DNA from: Lysinibacillus sphaericus
GTDB taxonomy: Bacteria > Bacillota > Bacilli > Bacillales_A > Planococcaceae
Length of the DNA: 64,000 nucleotides
Reading direction: 5' to 3'
Assembly (NCBI RefSeq): GCF_002982115.1
Contig: NZ_CP019980.1
Span: forward strand, 2,240,001-2,304,000
Positions 61,766-64,000 of the stretch are shown here, one piece after another. The notes under the pieces are model-generated. The model had not been told where the DNA came from. It ran no database searches and worked only from the letters and a program-made list of their open reading frames with translations. Within the stretch, counting starts at the first letter, position 1. The number at the start of each line of letters is the position of its first letter. Made by a program: the position numbers and the translations under genes.

Positions 61766-62842
61766 GTGAAACAACAAACAATCATTTTAACCGGTGGTGG
61801 GACAGCAGGCCATGTATCACTTAATCAAGCGATATTACCTTCTTTACTTGAACTAGGTTACGATGTCCACTATATTGGTTCAGAGCAAGGTATTGAAAAA
61901 GAATTAATTGGCGAGGCATTTCCTGACGTCCCGTTCTATGGGATTGCTAGCGGGAAATTGCGTCGTTATTTCTCTATGAAAAACTTTACGGATCCTTTTA
62001 AAGTACTTGCTGGCATTATGCAAGCATTTCGCATTATAAAGAAAGTAAAGCCAGAGGTTATTTTTTCAAAAGGTGGTTTTGTCTCTGTACCTGTCGTGAT
62101 GGCAGCAAAAGTGGCAGGCGTACCGGTTGTCATACATGAATCCGATGTAACGCCCGGATTAGCTAATAAAATTGCACTTCCATTTGCTTCGCATATCTTC
62201 ACTATTTTTGAAGAGACGCTTCAGCACTTGCCAAAGGAAAAGGCTACTTGTACAGGTTCCATTATTCGTCAAGAATTATTTAATGGGAATAAAGCAAAAG
62301 GCCTTGCTTTCTGTGGCTTTACGGCGTCAAAACCTGTTCTTTTAGTGATGGGGGGAAGTCTTGGTTCGGTTGTGTTAAATGATGCATTACGCCATAATTT
62401 ACCTGAACTACTTCAAACATTTCAAGTAATACATCTATGTGGAAAAGGAAATAAAGACGACAGCTTAGAGTCAATGAAAGGCTATAAACAGTTTGACTAT
62501 GTTACGACGGAATTACCGGATTTACTGCATGCAGCAGATTTTGTTGTTTCTCGTGCAGGGTCTAACTCTATATTTGAATTTTTAGCCCTGCATAAGCCAA
62601 TGCTATTAATTCCTCTATCTGCACAAAAAAGTCGTGGCGATCAAATTTTAAATGCAAAGTTATTTAAAAAGCAAGGGTACGCTGAAGTTTTACAGGAGGA
62701 AGAACTAACAAAAGAAACATTTATGAAATCAGTTTATACGTTAACAGCGCGTAAATCAGAAATCATACCAGCAATGGAAAAGACGCAAAGACCTAAAACG
62801 CCAAACGAAATGGCGAGGTTAATATTGCAATATAAAAAATAA
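61766..62842 (+). CDS. murG: MurG-type undecaprenyl-PP-MurNAc-pentapeptide GlcNAc transferase
   Basis: 358 residues from GTG 61766, after AATAGGAGAATTTAC; the longer frame to 61730 has no site. The N-terminal G loop [61 protein letters not shown] and the C-terminal donor-binding [15 protein letters not shown] are all MurG motifs. The enzyme makes lipid II at the inner face of the membrane. It stands alone rather than in the dcw cluster, as the second MurG of some Bacillaceae does, so it may be either the only copy or a paralogue. A terminator follows directly. Confidence 0.9.
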   Translation: MKQQTIILTGGGTAGHVSLNQAILPSLLELGYDVHYIGSEQGIEKELIGEAFPDVPFYGIASGKLRRYFSMKNFTDPFKVLAGIMQAFRIIKKVKPEVIFSKGGFVSVPVVMAAKVAGVPVVIHESDVTPGLANKIALPFASHIFTIFEETLQHLPKEKATCTGSIIRQELFNGNKAKGLAFCGFTASKPVLLVMGGSLGSVVLNDALRHNLPELLQTFQVIHLCGKGNKDDSLESMKGYKQFDYVTTELPDLLHAADFVVSRAGSNSIFEFLALHKPMLLIPLSAQKSRGDQILNAKLFKKQGYAEVLQEEELTKETFMKSVYTLTARKSEIIPAMEKTQRPKTPNEMARLILQYKK

Positions 62843-62887
62843 AAAGCTATGTGTACTGTTATAATAAACAGTGCACATAGCTTTTTT
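62843..62887. terminator. Terminator between murG and the acetyltransferase
   Basis: AAAGCTATGTGTACTGTT and its inverse with one mismatch (AACAGTGCACATAGCTTT), 62843-62884, followed by TTTT. Works for both convergent genes. Confidence 0.88.
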
Positions 62888-62895
62888 GTTGGTTA

Positions 62896-63444
62896 TTACA
62901 TTGCTTGTTCTTCGCCTTCTTGCGTTTGATTGGCAGTTGTTAGATAGAACAAGTCACGTGGTATTTTATATAGATTAAATTGTGCTTCTCCGCTGTTAAC
63001 TTGTGCTAGTAATGTTGGGTGACTATCATTTGCACTTACAACATAAGGCAACTTTAAAGCGGCACGCTGTGATTTACTATTTTCTACTCGTATACGGAGG
63101 AAAACCGTATGGAAATTATAATCAAAAAATAATTCATTTAAGAAGAGCATTTTTGCTTTTTGGTTGTAACCTTGCCCTTGATAGGGGAGTCCTATCCACG
63201 TTCCGAGGAAGCCAGCACCGTCTTCCACATCATGAATGCTAATGGTGCCAATCGGTTGACCCCAATCATCAGTTATTGTCCTGGAGATAGCGAGCCCTCT
63301 CGCTTCTTCTTCGATTAGTTGCTTGGTCATAAACCAGTATTCGTCCGCAGATTGTGCCTTTTGGCGAACGAAGGGAAAAACAGATGGATGCGATAATAGC
63401 TCATAAAGCTCTGTACATTCATGTAGGTCTCGATGTTTAAGCAT
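62896..63444 (-). CDS. GNAT-family N-acetyltransferase (RimJ/RimL-like)
   Basis: 182 residues, ATG 63444 after AAAGGAGGCGTTTCGT on the minus strand. The fold is read from LHECTELYELLSHPSV, QPIGTISIHDVEDGAGFLG, the acetyl-CoA loop WIGLPYQGQGYNQKAKML (Q/R-x-x-G-x-G/A) and TVFLRIRVENSKSQRAALKL. The layout is that of ribosomal-protein or small-molecule acetyltransferases. The target cannot be told. In relatives from Bacillus the C-terminal 40 residues vary as here. Confidence 0.85.
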   Translation of the reverse strand: MLKHRDLHECTELYELLSHPSVFPFVRQKAQSADEYWFMTKQLIEEEARGLAISRTITDDWGQPIGTISIHDVEDGAGFLGTWIGLPYQGQGYNQKAKMLFLNELFFDYNFHTVFLRIRVENSKSQRAALKLPYVVSANDSHPTLLAQVNSGEAQFNLYKIPRDLFYLTTANQTQEGEEQAM

Positions 63445-63994
63445 ACGAAACGCCTCCTTTGCAAGGGTAGTTAAAACAATTCCGTTAAAGCATAAAGAAT
63501 AAAACTAAAATTCGTACTGGAATTAAAAACCCAAAGAACTAGACGTTATAACTATGAAATCCATAATCTCCCGCTGTCTTACTGATTTTGCGACCATACC
63601 GAAAAATGGCTAGTTTTATTAATATAATATAACAAGTCTACTGCTTGGTGCAATCATTTTGCTCTTTTAAACGAAAATTAAGTTTAATTGTCAGTTAATT
63701 CAGAAAAAAGGTGAAAGATATCATTTCCCTACTTTTGTTATATATGATTTAAAGTCTATTAAAGTTATATGTTTCATAAAATTGACGAAAAAAAGTATTT
63801 CCTTAGTATCGTTTTGCCTTGTGAAAAGTGAAATATTATCAAATTTTACTCGAAAAAGGATAGAATCTTTCGTAATTCAACAAAGTTAAATGATTGTAAA
63901 TATGTTATAATACTAGTGTAATTTTTATTTTATAAATAAATACATTTATAACGAATTTATATATATATGTGACTTTATAATGGGGAGTGACATC
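63445..63994. other. Long A/T-rich region upstream of the last gene
   Basis: About 550 bases with no gene. TATAAT at 63906-63911 is a good -10 box with a poor -35, about 85 bases before the next ATG. TTGACG at 63782-63787 with a 17-base spacer to AGTATC is a weaker candidate. The leader contains long A and T runs but no clear hairpin. Confidence 0.4.
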
Positions 63995-64000
63995 ATGGAA
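63995..64000 (+). CDS. Start of a further gene, cut by the window edge
   Basis: ATGGAA at 63995 follows ATGGGGAGTGACATC, a good ribosome site. Only two codons are inside the window, so nothing can be said about the product. Confidence 0.45.

Overview
The window reads as chromosome of a low-GC, endospore-forming Bacillota, most likely a Lysinibacillus-type Planococcaceae. Evidence is the A/T-rich sequence, strong AGGAGG-type ribosome sites with frequent GTG/TTG starts, a complete GerA-type germination operon (56.6-60.2 kb) and Bacillaceae-style insertion sequences. The genus is inferred from gene content, not from a marker gene.

Layout. 0-6.5 kb: a two-component system whose regulator is cut by the window edge, then small membrane and hypothetical genes (a ferritin-like protein, DUF2231, DUF202). 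6.57-8.54 kb: an IS3-type remnant ending in a terminator, followed directly by a group II intron whose reverse transcriptase has two in-frame TGA codons. 8.9-20.4 kb: a very A/T-rich, ten-gene, one-direction operon that I regard as the main novelty. It encodes an MFS exporter, a dCTP-deaminase-like domain fused to a phosphotransfer dikinase (ATP-grasp plus swivelling His domain), a CYTH-like protein, a HAD phosphatase, a type I phosphodiesterase, a dNMP-kinase-like P-loop protein, a second dCTP-deaminase-like protein, two ATP-grasp ligases and a calcineurin-type phosphoesterase. Together these suggest synthesis and export of a nucleotide-derived, ATP-grasp-ligated metabolite. 20.5-24.65 kb: a nest of mobile elements: an IS1182-type element placed in the loop of the operon's terminator hairpin, itself split by an IS200-type and an IS4-type element.

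24.9-26.7 kb: an S66 peptidase and two frameshifted small genes. 26.95-35.6 kb: a PucR regulator and an ureide/oxamate utilisation operon (two XapX proteins, a cysteine hydrolase, AllH, FdrA/AllF and AllG homologues, carbamate kinase, cupin). This set would split a carbamoylated oxamate such as oxalurate and recover ATP from carbamoyl phosphate. 35.6-41.1 kb: a secreted protein, then a decaying stretch of gene remnants and dead insertion sequences, including an IS3 element inserted in the loop of a 24-bp hairpin.

41.3-48.4 kb: a peptide-use operon (alpha/beta hydrolase, DUF1684, Opp/Dpp-type ABC importer), followed by a convergent M20 amidohydrolase. 49.9-51.3 kb: four small genes on the minus strand. 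51.8-64 kb: cell-wall and spore genes (amidase with SPOR, CtpB-like protease, CobW-like GTPase, CAP-domain protein, GerA/B/C), a MATE transporter, a MurG homologue, a GNAT acetyltransferase and the first codons of a further gene. No rRNA, tRNA or CRISPR array was seen.
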